From positions 434,001 to 498,000 of the forward strand of contig CBDBKU010000002.1 of NCBI GenBank assembly GCA_965206775.1: DNA of 64,000 bases, given 5' to 3'. Positions 26,925-34,709 of this stretch are shown piece by piece; position 1 is the stretch's first letter; every line of letters starts with the position of its first letter. The position numbers and the translations under genes were made by a program. The DNA comes from VXMF01 sp965206775. GTDB taxonomy: Bacteria > Acidobacteriota > Terriglobia > Bryobacterales > UBA6623. The notes below the pieces were generated by a model that saw only the letters and a list, made by a program, of their open reading frames with translations, had not been told where the DNA came from and did not search any database.

Positions 26925-28826
26925 CTAGAACCGAATCCCCTTGCGAAGCAGCATGGTGCAGTAGAACGCCAGCTCCCCGTCCAGCGCCCGCCTAACGTTG
27001 GCTCCGTCGCGGAATCCGTGCGATTCTCCTTCGAACAGGTAGTACGCCACAGGGATCCCGCGACCGCGCAACGCGTCGACCATCGCCTCGGTCTGGTTCT
27101 TTGGCACCACCGGATCGTCGGAACCCTGGAAGAAGATCGTCGGAGCGGTCACCCGGTCGGCGGCGCCTAGCGGGGACCGGCCCTCGTATGTCGACCTCTC
27201 GGATGGCCAGGGTCCGATCAACGTCTCGTGGTAGCGCGATTCGAACTTGTGGGTGTCCCGTGCGAGCCCCTTCAAGTCACTGATGCCGTAATACGAAGCC
27301 CCGGCCGCAAAATCGTCGCGAAACGCCAGGCAGCAGAGCACGGTGTACCCTCCTGCGCTTCCGCCCTTCACTACGATTCGCTTGGGATCTGCCAGGCCGA
27401 GAGCCGCGGCATGCCGAGCCGCGGCCACAGTGTCGTCGACGTCGACCACCCCCCACTGCCCGTTGAGCCGTTCACGGTAGGCGCGCCCGTAACCGGTGCT
27501 TCCGCCGTAGTTCAGATCCAGAACCGCGAATCCCCGGCTCGTCCAGAACTGCGCTGAAAGAGACAGCGCGTTGCCTGCCGCCGATGTCGGGCCGCCGTGC
27601 AGCCGGATCATCATGGGGGGCTTCTCGCCCGCCGGAGCTGCGAATTCCGGATTGTGAGGAGAGTAATGAAACCCGTGGACGATCTGCCCTCCAGTGGACG
27701 CGAACGACACTGGCCGCGCAATCGAGAGGTAGCGGCGCAGGTCAGCGGACAGTTCCGTCGACCGCCTGAGAACCTCGCGATGACCGGAGACAAGGTCGAG
27801 GCGGACCAATGCCGGGGGCTCGCTTGGGGACACTGCGCGAAACACCGCAGTCCTGCCCTGGACCGCGATTCCGTCGATCTGGCTGTACGGCGTCTTAATC
27901 CGCTCCAGCCCGCCTTGCCGATCGATTGTGCCCAACCCCCAGACGCCGTCGTCGCAGTACGCGCAAAAGACCGTGCCGTCATCCGAGATGCCGTAGGTGG
28001 ACATCCCGAAGACCCACTGCGGCAGGCCGAACTCGGCCTTGCGCTCGTGGAGGGCGATCGTCCCTGCGGCGTCGTGGCGGTAGAGATTCCAGAATCCCGT
28101 CCGGTCTGACACGAAGTGAAGCGCGCCGCCAGGAGACCATTGGGGCTGGAAGATCGACTCGCCCGGACCTCCCGCAACGCGACGGCTGTCCGTGATCTCA
28201 CCCCCCGCCCCCAGCGCACCGATCCAGAGTTCGGTGCCGTCCCACGGCATGTTCGGGTGCCGCCACTCCAGCCAGCAAACGCGCCTCGCACAAGGGCTGA
28301 GACGGGGGTTGGAGTAGAAGTCGGCCCCGGATCGGAGCGTGCGGGGAGGCCCGCAAGCCCCGTCCAGATCAATCGCGACGATCGACTGCGACGCCTCGAG
28401 GCCAGGATCCGGGTGGTCTTCGCTGACCGCCAGAAGGCGGTTCCTGCGCGGATCGATCGCAAAGTCGGCGTACCGCCGGGAGCCTGCCGGTGTCAACGGC
28501 TCCGGGCTGCGTCCCGCCTTCGCCCTGTACAGGCGCTGGTCGCCGCTCTCCGAGAAATAGATCGCTCCGCCGGAAACCGTGTACGCTCCCCCGCCGTACT
28601 CGTGGACACGGGAACGGACATTCCATGGTTCCGGCAGCTCGTCTCGAGTCGACCCGTCGGAGTCCCGGCGGACGAGCGCGGTGCGGCCGCGTTCCGCGGG
28701 CCTCCCCTCGAGCCAGTACACGGAATCCCCTCGGATCTGAGGCTCGGCCAGGCGAACGGACTCGCCGGCGACGAGATCCGACGTGAAGGGAGACCGCCAG
28801 AATCCGTACTCTGCAATCTGCGTCAT
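26925..28826 (-). CDS. S9-family prolyl oligopeptidase-like serine peptidase
   Basis: A 633-residue peptidase. An N-terminal seven-bladed beta-propeller (about 1-370) is followed by an alpha/beta-hydrolase domain. The catalytic triad is recognisable: Ser490 in GGSAGGY, Asp570/571 in GSDDPVVP and His603 in EGESHGF. There is no signal peptide, so it is probably cytoplasmic, cleaving short peptides. It is the last gene of a seven-gene run, its ATG overlapping the PhoD-like gene's stop by four bases. A peptidase has no obvious link to ATP synthase; transcriptional hitch-hiking is possible. Confidence 0.92.
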   Translation of the reverse strand: MTQIAEYGFWRSPFTSDLVAGESVRLAEPQIRGDSVYWLEGRPAERGRTALVRRDSDGSTRDELPEPWNVRSRVHEYGGGAYTVSGGAIYFSESGDQRLYRAKAGRSPEPLTPAGSRRYADFAIDPRRNRLLAVSEDHPDPGLEASQSIVAIDLDGACGPPRTLRSGADFYSNPRLSPCARRVCWLEWRHPNMPWDGTELWIGALGAGGEITDSRRVAGGPGESIFQPQWSPGGALHFVSDRTGFWNLYRHDAAGTIALHERKAEFGLPQWVFGMSTYGISDDGTVFCAYCDDGVWGLGTIDRQGGLERIKTPYSQIDGIAVQGRTAVFRAVSPSEPPALVRLDLVSGHREVLRRSTELSADLRRYLSIARPVSFASTGGQIVHGFHYSPHNPEFAAPAGEKPPMMIRLHGGPTSAAGNALSLSAQFWTSRGFAVLDLNYGGSTGYGRAYRERLNGQWGVVDVDDTVAAARHAAALGLADPKRIVVKGGSAGGYTVLCCLAFRDDFAAGASYYGISDLKGLARDTHKFESRYHETLIGPWPSERSTYEGRSPLGAADRVTAPTIFFQGSDDPVVPKNQTEAMVDALRGRGIPVAYYLFEGESHGFRDGANVRRALDGELAFYCTMLLRKGIRF

Positions 28827-30664
28827 TCGTGCCTGGAGTGCGCAGCGAGGACCGATTCGGCATAGAGCAAGTCTCCGGTCAGTCCGTCGTAGTACTGAAT
28901 CACCGCCTGAGGGCGCGGATACGCTACCCAGCGCTGCCGCCCCTCGCTGTCCGGATTCTCGAATACGTTGTTGATTCGGATGACGCAGAACACGGGACGC
29001 TCTCGCCCACTAGGCGCGGAGTCGTCAAGGAAGAACGTCGACCACCTGATCTGGGCCGTGCGGCCGCGGGAGTCGAAGGGCCCGTTCGCGGGCCGCCCTG
29101 CTTCAGAGACGAGCGGGTGGTTGCGCGAGCTGTGCGGCCCCGACGCGAATTCCCAGACGTTATCGCTGACCTCGATCGCAAGGCTGTTGTGCAGGTCGCC
29201 GGTCAGCACGAATACCGGCTTGCCGAGTCCGTCCCAAAACTCGATCAGCTCATCCCGCTCCGCAGCGACAGCCGTCCATGCCTCGTCCTTGTTCGGACCT
29301 CCCATGCCCGGGCCGACATGGGGAATCATCAGGTTGACGGACGAGATCACGAAGAGGAAGTCGGCCTCGCTCACGAGCATTCCGGCCTTCAGCCAGCGCT
29401 TCTGGCGATCGCCCAGCATGGACACGCCTTCCTTGAACGGATCCCTGATGTCGTGCAGCTGCCGGTGGCTCCGGGTGTCCAGAAAAAAGAACTCCGCGTT
29501 GGCGATCGAGCGGCTCCAGTAGTTGAGGCGCCCGATCGAGTACGAAGACACGCTGTCGGCAGGAGGGGCCGGGCGCAGCCGCAGGGCGGTGTCGTCAAGG
29601 ATCCCCCCGACCTCGTACACCCCCGCGTTCGGATCCCCGCCGCTATCGTCGAGCTCTTTTTCGTTCACGCCGGCATCCGGCTCTCCCCAGTGCACCGTCA
29701 GCGTCGCGGCCCGGTCCAGGTCGAGCCCCTCGAAGCCGCCCGACTCGTCGCGCAAGACAGGATTTCCGGCTTCCAGGCGAGCCCTTCCGAAGAATATGCC
29801 TTGGTCGTGCTCCATCGGATTGGACCAGCCGAGATAGTCGTGCCAGCCCTGCACTCCGATGTCGCGGAATACGGCCCGCCGACTGCGGAGGCCGATGGTT
29901 CCCGCCCCGTTGACGTCGCCGAGGATCTCGTGGTCGTCGAAGACGAAAAAGCTGGGCACTTCCCGGTGCCAGGCCGCCATGTCGGCGCCGCGCTCGAGAT
30001 AGAGCTTGTAGTTGCGCCAGACGCCAACGATCGTCGGAGCGAGATCCACCAGGCGAGGGAAGCTGGCCCCGCCCGACTGCCGCAGCCATTCCGAGGGAGG
30101 GTGGTCGCGCTCTTCCTCGTAGAGCCAGTCGCCGTTCTGGATCGCGAAATGAACGCGGTCGCCGAGGTCGCGCAGCATGGTGCGGAATGCCGGCTGGTCC
30201 GGGCCCAGCTGCTTGTTGCCGCAGGCGAACTCGAAGCTGAAATTGAAGAGCCCGCGAGGGTTGTGCCGGTCATCCGCGTAGGCCGACCGGTGAGGCAATG
30301 TTCGAAACGAAGCGACTGGCGGCGTGTCCCCGTCTGCTTCGAGCCGGTAGAAGTACTCGGTGCCGGGTTGAAGCCCGGTGAGATGCGCCCAGCCGGTGTT
30401 GTCCCGTGCCAAGCCGGTCGCCACCGGCGCGGAGGCGCGTTGGAGGCTGTCGGCCGACGTGCCGTATCTCACGCGGAATGCGCCGGGCCGATTCGTGCGA
30501 GCCCAGATACCGATCCCGTCGGATGAGACGCGCCCGAGAATCGGTCCGTGCGTGACAGACTGCGCCCTCGCCGGCGACGCAAAGCCGCCGTAGGCGAGAA
30601 GGGCAGCGAGACAAGACAATGCCCGCCTGTGCGCCGTCCGGGGGCGGGCACAGGCGGTCGGCAT
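28823..30664 (-). CDS. PhoD-like alkaline phosphatase / phosphodiesterase, secreted
   Basis: A 613-residue metallophosphoesterase of the PhoD family. A signal peptide (about 1-35, ending SPARAQ) leads to an N-terminal Fn3-like domain (VTHGPILGRVSSDGIGIWART, LQPGTEYFYRLE) and the catalytic domain with FEFACGNK, QNGDWLYEEE, FVFDDHE and the later VLTGDLHNS. These resemble the iron/calcium site of PhoD enzymes, which release phosphate from monoesters and diesters. The ATG at 30664 shares a base with the atpF stop (TGATG), and the gene overlaps the next one by four bases, so it is in the F0 operon. The family often has Tat export, but no twin-arginine with a good hydrophobic core is obvious here. 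Confidence 0.88.
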   Translation of the reverse strand: MPTACARPRTAHRRALSCLAALLAYGGFASPARAQSVTHGPILGRVSSDGIGIWARTNRPGAFRVRYGTSADSLQRASAPVATGLARDNTGWAHLTGLQPGTEYFYRLEADGDTPPVASFRTLPHRSAYADDRHNPRGLFNFSFEFACGNKQLGPDQPAFRTMLRDLGDRVHFAIQNGDWLYEEERDHPPSEWLRQSGGASFPRLVDLAPTIVGVWRNYKLYLERGADMAAWHREVPSFFVFDDHEILGDVNGAGTIGLRSRRAVFRDIGVQGWHDYLGWSNPMEHDQGIFFGRARLEAGNPVLRDESGGFEGLDLDRAATLTVHWGEPDAGVNEKELDDSGGDPNAGVYEVGGILDDTALRLRPAPPADSVSSYSIGRLNYWSRSIANAEFFFLDTRSHRQLHDIRDPFKEGVSMLGDRQKRWLKAGMLVSEADFLFVISSVNLMIPHVGPGMGGPNKDEAWTAVAAERDELIEFWDGLGKPVFVLTGDLHNSLAIEVSDNVWEFASGPHSSRNHPLVSEAGRPANGPFDSRGRTAQIRWSTFFLDDSAPSGRERPVFCVIRINNVFENPDSEGRQRWVAYPRPQAVIQYYDGLTGDLLYAESVLAAHSRHE

Positions 30665-31182
30665 CAATGCACCGGTGGATCGGGCAATTGGTCCAGGAAC
30701 TCCTCGACCAGCTGCCGGTTCTCTTGCTCGCCTAGGTTCTTCTTGAGAAGATGCTCGGCTGCGCGAATGGCCAGGCCGGCGGCTTCCTGACGCAGCTCTG
30801 CGACGGCGAGGCGCCGCTCCGCCTCGAGTTGCCGGCGACCGTCGTCCATGATCTTGCGCGCTTCCTCGCGAGCGTCCTCCCGAGCCTGGGTGCGGACGCG
30901 CTCGGCTTCCTGCCTCGCCTCCACGACCAGTTCCTGGGAGCGCCGCAGCGAAGCCTCCATGTTGGCCTTGTTCTCGGCGATAGCCCGCTCCGCTTCCGTC
31001 TTAGCCTGCTCGGCCTTCTCGAGAGATTCACGAATCCGCCCCTCGCGCTCGTCCAGCGCGCCAAGGATTGGCTTCCACGCGATGAGGCGCAGCGCGACGA
31101 ACGTGAACAGGAACGTGACCACGGTCCAGATCATCAGACCGGGTTCGAACTGGAGCAGCGCGTTGCCGTTTTCAGAGGCCAT
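30664..31182 (-). CDS. atpF: ATP synthase F0 subunit b
   Basis: A 172-residue peripheral-stalk subunit. One N-terminal membrane helix (about 15-33, LMIWTVVTFLFTFVALRLI) is followed by a long charged amphipathic helix (about 40-150: EREGRIRESLEKAEQAKTEA and so on) for dimerisation and docking to F1. The start at 31182 gives the normal length; upstream frame sequence belongs to another gene. It follows atpE by 22 bases. No atpH or atpA follows; the next gene is a PhoD-like phosphatase, so F1 must be encoded elsewhere. Confidence 0.93.
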   Translation of the reverse strand: MASENGNALLQFEPGLMIWTVVTFLFTFVALRLIAWKPILGALDEREGRIRESLEKAEQAKTEAERAIAENKANMEASLRRSQELVVEARQEAERVRTQAREDAREEARKIMDDGRRQLEAERRLAVAELRQEAAGLAIRAAEHLLKKNLGEQENRQLVEEFLDQLPDPPVH

Positions 31183-31204
31183 GGATTTCTCCCAGCGAAC
31201 GGGC

Positions 31205-31495
31205 CTAGAACAGGAGCGCCACGAACAGGACGCCCAGTCCGATGACCGCCACGCCTTCGAGCAGGAACAGCGGCAGCTGGAAAGCCGCGCGGATCTCCTT
31301 CGAAGCACCCGGCTGGCGAGCGATGCTCTCAACGGCTGCAGCGGTGAACCTGCCGATTCCGAGTCCGGCGCCAACGACGATGATGCCGGCTCCGATCGCG
31401 CTGCCCGCCGCCTTGTCCAGCGCCTGCGCGGACGCAACGGCTGGCAGTGCCAGCAGGATCGCCAGCACGAACAGGATGTTGATTGTAGTTTTCAT
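31205..31495 (-). CDS. atpE: ATP synthase F0 subunit c, with N-terminal leader
   Basis: A 96-residue proteolipid. Residues 1-24 (MKTTINILFVLAILLALPAV then ASAQ) look like a cleavable signal sequence, an extension beyond the usual 75-85 residues. The two membrane hairpin helices follow (about 30-55 GSAIGAGIIVVGAGLGIGR; 70-96 IRAAFQLPLFLLEGVAVIG), joined by the RQPGA polar loop. The ion-binding carboxylate is Glu80. The sodium-type signature (Gln in helix 1 with Glu-Ser/Thr in helix 2) is not evident, so proton coupling is more likely. Confidence 0.94.
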   Translation of the reverse strand: MKTTINILFVLAILLALPAVASAQALDKAAGSAIGAGIIVVGAGLGIGRFTAAAVESIARQPGASKEIRAAFQLPLFLLEGVAVIGLGVLFVALLF

Positions 31496-31539
31496 TGCTT
31501 GGATTCCTCCGTTAGGGATGGGAAAGACTAGAAGAGCTC

Positions 31540-32370
31540 TCAATGTTCTTCGGCCACGAGCATTCCGACGTAAAGCGCCGTCAGCAGCGTGAAGACATAG
31601 GCCTGGATGATGGCCACGATCAGTTCCAGGAGCGTGATCGCCACCGCCAGGGGCACCGAGATCGTCGCCAAGGCGACGGTTTGGAACATGAATATGAACC
31701 CGAGGATGATCAGGATGACGATGTGCCCGGCGGTCATGTTGGCGCCGAGACGGATCATCAGAGCGATCGGCCGCACGAGCATCGAGATGGTTTCCAGAAT
31801 GACCACGACCGGCGCGATGACGAGCGGCGTGCCAGCCGGCACCATGTGCTTGACGAATCCGATCGGGCCGAGTGCGAACAAGCCGGTGACTAGAAACGTG
31901 AAGAACGAAATGATAGCCAGGGTGCCGGTGACGTTCAGGTTGCTGGTCGCAGTGAACCCGCCTGGGACGAGGCCCAGGATGTTGCAGATCAGGATGAAGA
32001 AGAACAGGGTAAGGAGGAAGGGGGTGAACCTTCGCCCCCATTTCTCGCCCATGTTGCCGATCGCGATTTCGTCCCGTACGAACACCACGATGATCTCCAG
32101 GGCGTTCGCCATGCCGCTCGGCGCCTCCCGGCCCGCGCGAGGACGGCGCAGGAATGCTCCTGCCAGAAAAATCAGGATCCCCGACGCGATGAGCATCATC
32201 AGGACGGCCTTGGTGATCCCCAGGGCCTCGAACGTCGAATGCAGGTAGGGATCGAGCCACGCCGGCAGATGGACCTCGCCGTTGGAGACGTGATGCATGA
32301 TCACATCGGCAAGACTCTCTTCCTCGCCGGAGGCGGCAAGGAATGCGAACGGGAGTTGCGCGCCTAGCAC
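31540..32370 (-). CDS. atpB: ATP synthase F0 subunit a
   Basis: A 276-residue membrane subunit carrying the half-channels. Several hydrophobic helices are visible, and the essential arginine lies in the conserved helix MIRLGANMTAGH. Conserved segments GEKWGRRFTPFLLTLF, CNILGLVPG and the C-terminal LLELIVAIIQAYVFTLLTALYVG are present. The likely start is a GTG at 32370, inside the end of the upstream atpI-like gene (7-base overlap), which implies coupled translation. Confidence 0.94.
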   Translation of the reverse strand: MLGAQLPFAFLAASGEEESLADVIMHHVSNGEVHLPAWLDPYLHSTFEALGITKAVLMMLIASGILIFLAGAFLRRPRAGREAPSGMANALEIIVVFVRDEIAIGNMGEKWGRRFTPFLLTLFFFILICNILGLVPGGFTATSNLNVTGTLAIISFFTFLVTGLFALGPIGFVKHMVPAGTPLVIAPVVVILETISMLVRPIALMIRLGANMTAGHIVILIILGFIFMFQTVALATISVPLAVAITLLELIVAIIQAYVFTLLTALYVGMLVAEEH

Positions 32371-32645
32371 CGCTCGAAGTACCTCTTGTAGCGGACGCCC
32401 TCGAATACCTGCGCCAACAGGTAGCCCAGCAGAAGGGCCGGGACAGCGAGCCGCGGGTCACCGGGTCCGGCAGTCAGGGTCCAGGAAAGCAGGGCCAGCA
32501 CCCATAGCGCGCGCAAAGCCGCGCTGGCCGCGTGAGTTCGGAACGGGCTGTGCTCCACGACCGCCGGCGCGGCACGCAGGACGGCTTCGGAGACTGCCGC
32601 AGTCGCCAGTCCGCAAGCCAGCCCACCTGCGATCTCCCAGATCAT
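32364..32645 (-). CDS. ATP synthase subunit I-like small membrane protein
   Basis: A 93-residue hydrophobic protein with about three membrane helices (WEIAGGLACGLATAAVSEAV; ALRALWVLALLSWTL; AVPALLLGYLLAQVF) and a basic end (RYKRYFERC). Position between the AtpZ-like gene and atpB, with an ATGA overlap upstream and a 7-base overlap downstream, is that of atpI/uncI, which helps c-ring assembly. Sequence similarity alone is weak at this size; the assignment rests on context and topology. I chose the ATG at 32645 over a GTG four codons earlier because of the coupling overlap. Confidence 0.65.
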   Translation of the reverse strand: MIWEIAGGLACGLATAAVSEAVLRAAPAVVEHSPFRTHAASAALRALWVLALLSWTLTAGPGDPRLAVPALLLGYLLAQVFEGVRYKRYFERC

Positions 32646-32836
32646 TCGCGTCTCCACATCGCCTTGGCTAAGTTAAAGAAGCCTGCCAGAATCCCGACGA
32701 ACAGCCCAATTACCGCCGCTTTCGGGTTCCAGCCCCATCGCTCCCCCACCAGCGCCCCTAGCAACAGCCCTCCCAGTACCGCTCCGCTTAACGACAATGC
32801 CGCAGCTACGGCGGCATTGCGGGGGCGGGTTGGCAC
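32642..32836 (-). CDS. atpZ: AtpZ/AtpI-family protein
   Basis: A 64-residue protein with two membrane helices (AAVAAALSLSGAVLGGLLLGALVG and AAVIGLFVGILAGFFNLAKAM). The GWNPKAAVIGLFVGILAGFFN pattern is that of AtpZ (F0F1-ATPase accessory subunit, formerly a putative Mg/Ca transporter domain). GTG start at 32836. It heads the F0 operon, as AtpZ does in several bacteria, and ends overlapping the next gene by ATGA. Confidence 0.75.
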   Translation of the reverse strand: MPTRPRNAAVAAALSLSGAVLGGLLLGALVGERWGWNPKAAVIGLFVGILAGFFNLAKAMWRRE

Positions 32837-32882
32837 CGGCTCGTCCTAGACTCTGGATCGGGTGTGCTGCAGGAACCTAGAG

Positions 32883-32962
32883 GTGCGCTGGGGCTCGAAC
32901 CGCAGCCTGATCTGACCATAGCAAAGTCGGCTGCCAAGCTACAAGACCGGCGAATCGCGCAC
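32883..32962 (-). other. tRNA-like sequence, possibly a decayed tRNA
   Basis: On the minus strand an 80-base stretch has GTGCGC at one end and GCGCAC at the other (six-base acceptor-like pairing), a TTCGAGC T-loop whose stem would be CTGGG/CCCAG but for one extra C, and a four-pair anticodon-like stem around TTGCTAT. The anticodon would read GCT (serine), but the long variable arm of serine tRNAs is missing and the D-arm is poor. It lies in the roughly 270-350-base gap between the F0 operon and the Mrp operon, where nothing else is seen. Probably a relic or chance. Confidence 0.22.
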
Positions 32963-33026
32963 TGCAATTCAAAATGGCGGGCCCAGGCAGGAGGCTGAGA
33001 TTTCCGCGGTGGTGGGTGGCGTGGAT

Positions 33027-33044
33027 GGCAGCAGGAACGCTGCC
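33027..33044. other. Small hairpin downstream of the Mrp-DAB operon
   Basis: GGCAGC, a six-base loop and GCTGCC form a perfect six-pair stem about 60-140 bases after the end of the NuoM-like gene. No T-run follows on the minus strand, so it is not a textbook intrinsic terminator. It may stabilise the mRNA end. Confidence 0.25.
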
Positions 33045-33186
33045 GCAGCCAGTTGTTCGTGTTGGCTCGTTGTTCGAACGGCGAAGTTACTGTGGCGAGA
33101 AACCTAACCGACTGCCGAGTCGCGCGGATCGTCTGGCCCGCGAGGCCGCGCTTGGTCCGTTCCAGTTCCAGCAGGCCCGGCCAAGG

Positions 33187-34681
33187 TCAGCCCGACGGCG
33201 ATCCGATCCCCTCTAGAACGGCCGTGACCTGATCGACTAGGCTGCTGACTGCCGAATCGAGCGTCTCGCTCACTGGGAACACTCCGAGCAAATACGATAA
33301 TCGCGAGCGGCGCGAGAGCGAGAATCTCCCGCGCTCCCAAATCGGGCAGCATCGCCACGGCCGGAGTGGAGGGCCGCCCCAGGGCGACGCGCTGCAGCAT
33401 CCAGAGCATGTACGCGGCGGCAAGGACGATTCCGCCCATCGCTAACAGCACCTGGAGCATCCCGCCGTACGACGTGCCCACCAAGACCAGGAATTCGCCG
33501 ACAAAGTTCGCAGTCCCCGGGAGCCCGAATGAGGCAATGGAGAAAATCGACAGCAAGACGACGAAACGGGGCATCGATTGGTGAAGCCCGCCGTAGTCAC
33601 CGATCATTCGGCTGTGCGTCCGGTCGTACAGGTACCCGATAGCAATGAACATGGCGCCGGTCGAGACTCCGTGGGCGAACATCTGTATCACGGCGCCTTG
33701 AACGCCCTCTCCGTTGAAGGCGAAGATCCCCAGCGTCACGAACCCCATGTGCGAGATCGAGGAGTAGGCCACCAGCTTCTTCATGTCGGACTGGGCAAGG
33801 GCCAGGCACCCGCCGTAGAGGATGCCGGCGACAGACAGCCAGACGACGGCGGGTGCGAAGACGGCTGATGCTTCCGGCAGCGCGGGCAGGCAGATCCGCA
33901 GGAATCCGTACCCACCCATCTTCAGCAGCACGCCTGCCAGGATCACGCTTCCCGCAGTGGGCGCCTCGGAGTGAGCGTCGGGAAGCCACGAGTGGAATGG
34001 AATCATCGGCAGCTTGATGGCGAACCCGAGGAATAGGGCGGCGAATATCCAGGTCTGAGCATCCTCCGCGATGCCGCTGGCGATGATTTCCTGCAAGTCG
34101 AATGTCCGGTTCGCCTGCAGATACAGGCCGAAGAGTCCGACGAGCAGCAAAAGGCTTCCCGTCAAGCTGTAGATCACGAACTTGATCCCCGCCCGGACCC
34201 GGTCCGGCCCGCCCCAGAGAACGATCATGAAATACATGGGAATCATCGTGACTTCCCACAGCATGAAGAAAAGAAACAAGTCCATCGCCGTGAAGACGAC
34301 GATCATGGCGCCCTCGACCAGGAGAACCAAGGCCATGAAGGCCTTGACGTTGCTCTCGATCGCTTTCCAAGACACCAGGACGCAAACGGGCGTCAGCAGG
34401 GTCGTGAGGAGGACCAGGACAAGGCTGATCCCGTCCACGCCGACGGCGTACTGAATGTTGAATGTGGGCATCCATTCGACGCGTTCGACGAACTGCATGC
34501 CGGCAGCGGTCGTGTCGAAGCCCGACCACAGTGCGAGAGTAAGGCCAAAAGCGGCCAGAGCGCTCGCCAAGGCGCAACGACGCGCCCAAACGTCGCTGCG
34601 CACGAGCAGAAGAGCAACAATTCCGAGGAATGGAACTGCGATCAGCGAACTAATCAGGTGGTCTGTGAGAAGTGATGTCAA
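33187..34681 (-). CDS. NuoM/MrpD-like proton-translocating subunit, frameshifted near the 3' end
   Basis: A NuoM-like antiporter subunit of about 497 residues if corrected. Core proton_antipo_M motifs are intact: FMLWEVTMIPMYFMI, the broken-helix lysine region KLPMIPFHSWLPDAHSEAPT, and AQSDMKKLVAYSSISHMGF. Near the end the frame reads ...LAIIVF then switches to nonfamily sequence (ARSVPSERDARF...) that runs to 33104 (525 residues). The expected NuoM ending, LGVFPVSETLDSAV, is found in another frame and stops at 33187. Removing one base, C at 33289, restores IIVFLGVFP. It is the last gene of the SulP-DabA-Mrp operon, 28 bases after the NuoL-like gene. Either a real mutation with an altered tail, or an assembly error. 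Confidence 0.85.
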
Positions 34682-34709
34682 TCGAATCTCCGTCTTGATC
34701 GCAGCATCC

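Noticed and set aside
28829..30526. 565-codon plus-strand frame opposite the PhoD-like gene
   Set aside because: Antisense shadow; the minus-strand frame has a signal peptide and the PhoD motifs.
33027..33044. Intrinsic terminator for the DabA-Mrp operon
   Set aside because: The stem is good but no T-run follows on the transcribed strand; kept only as a hairpin.
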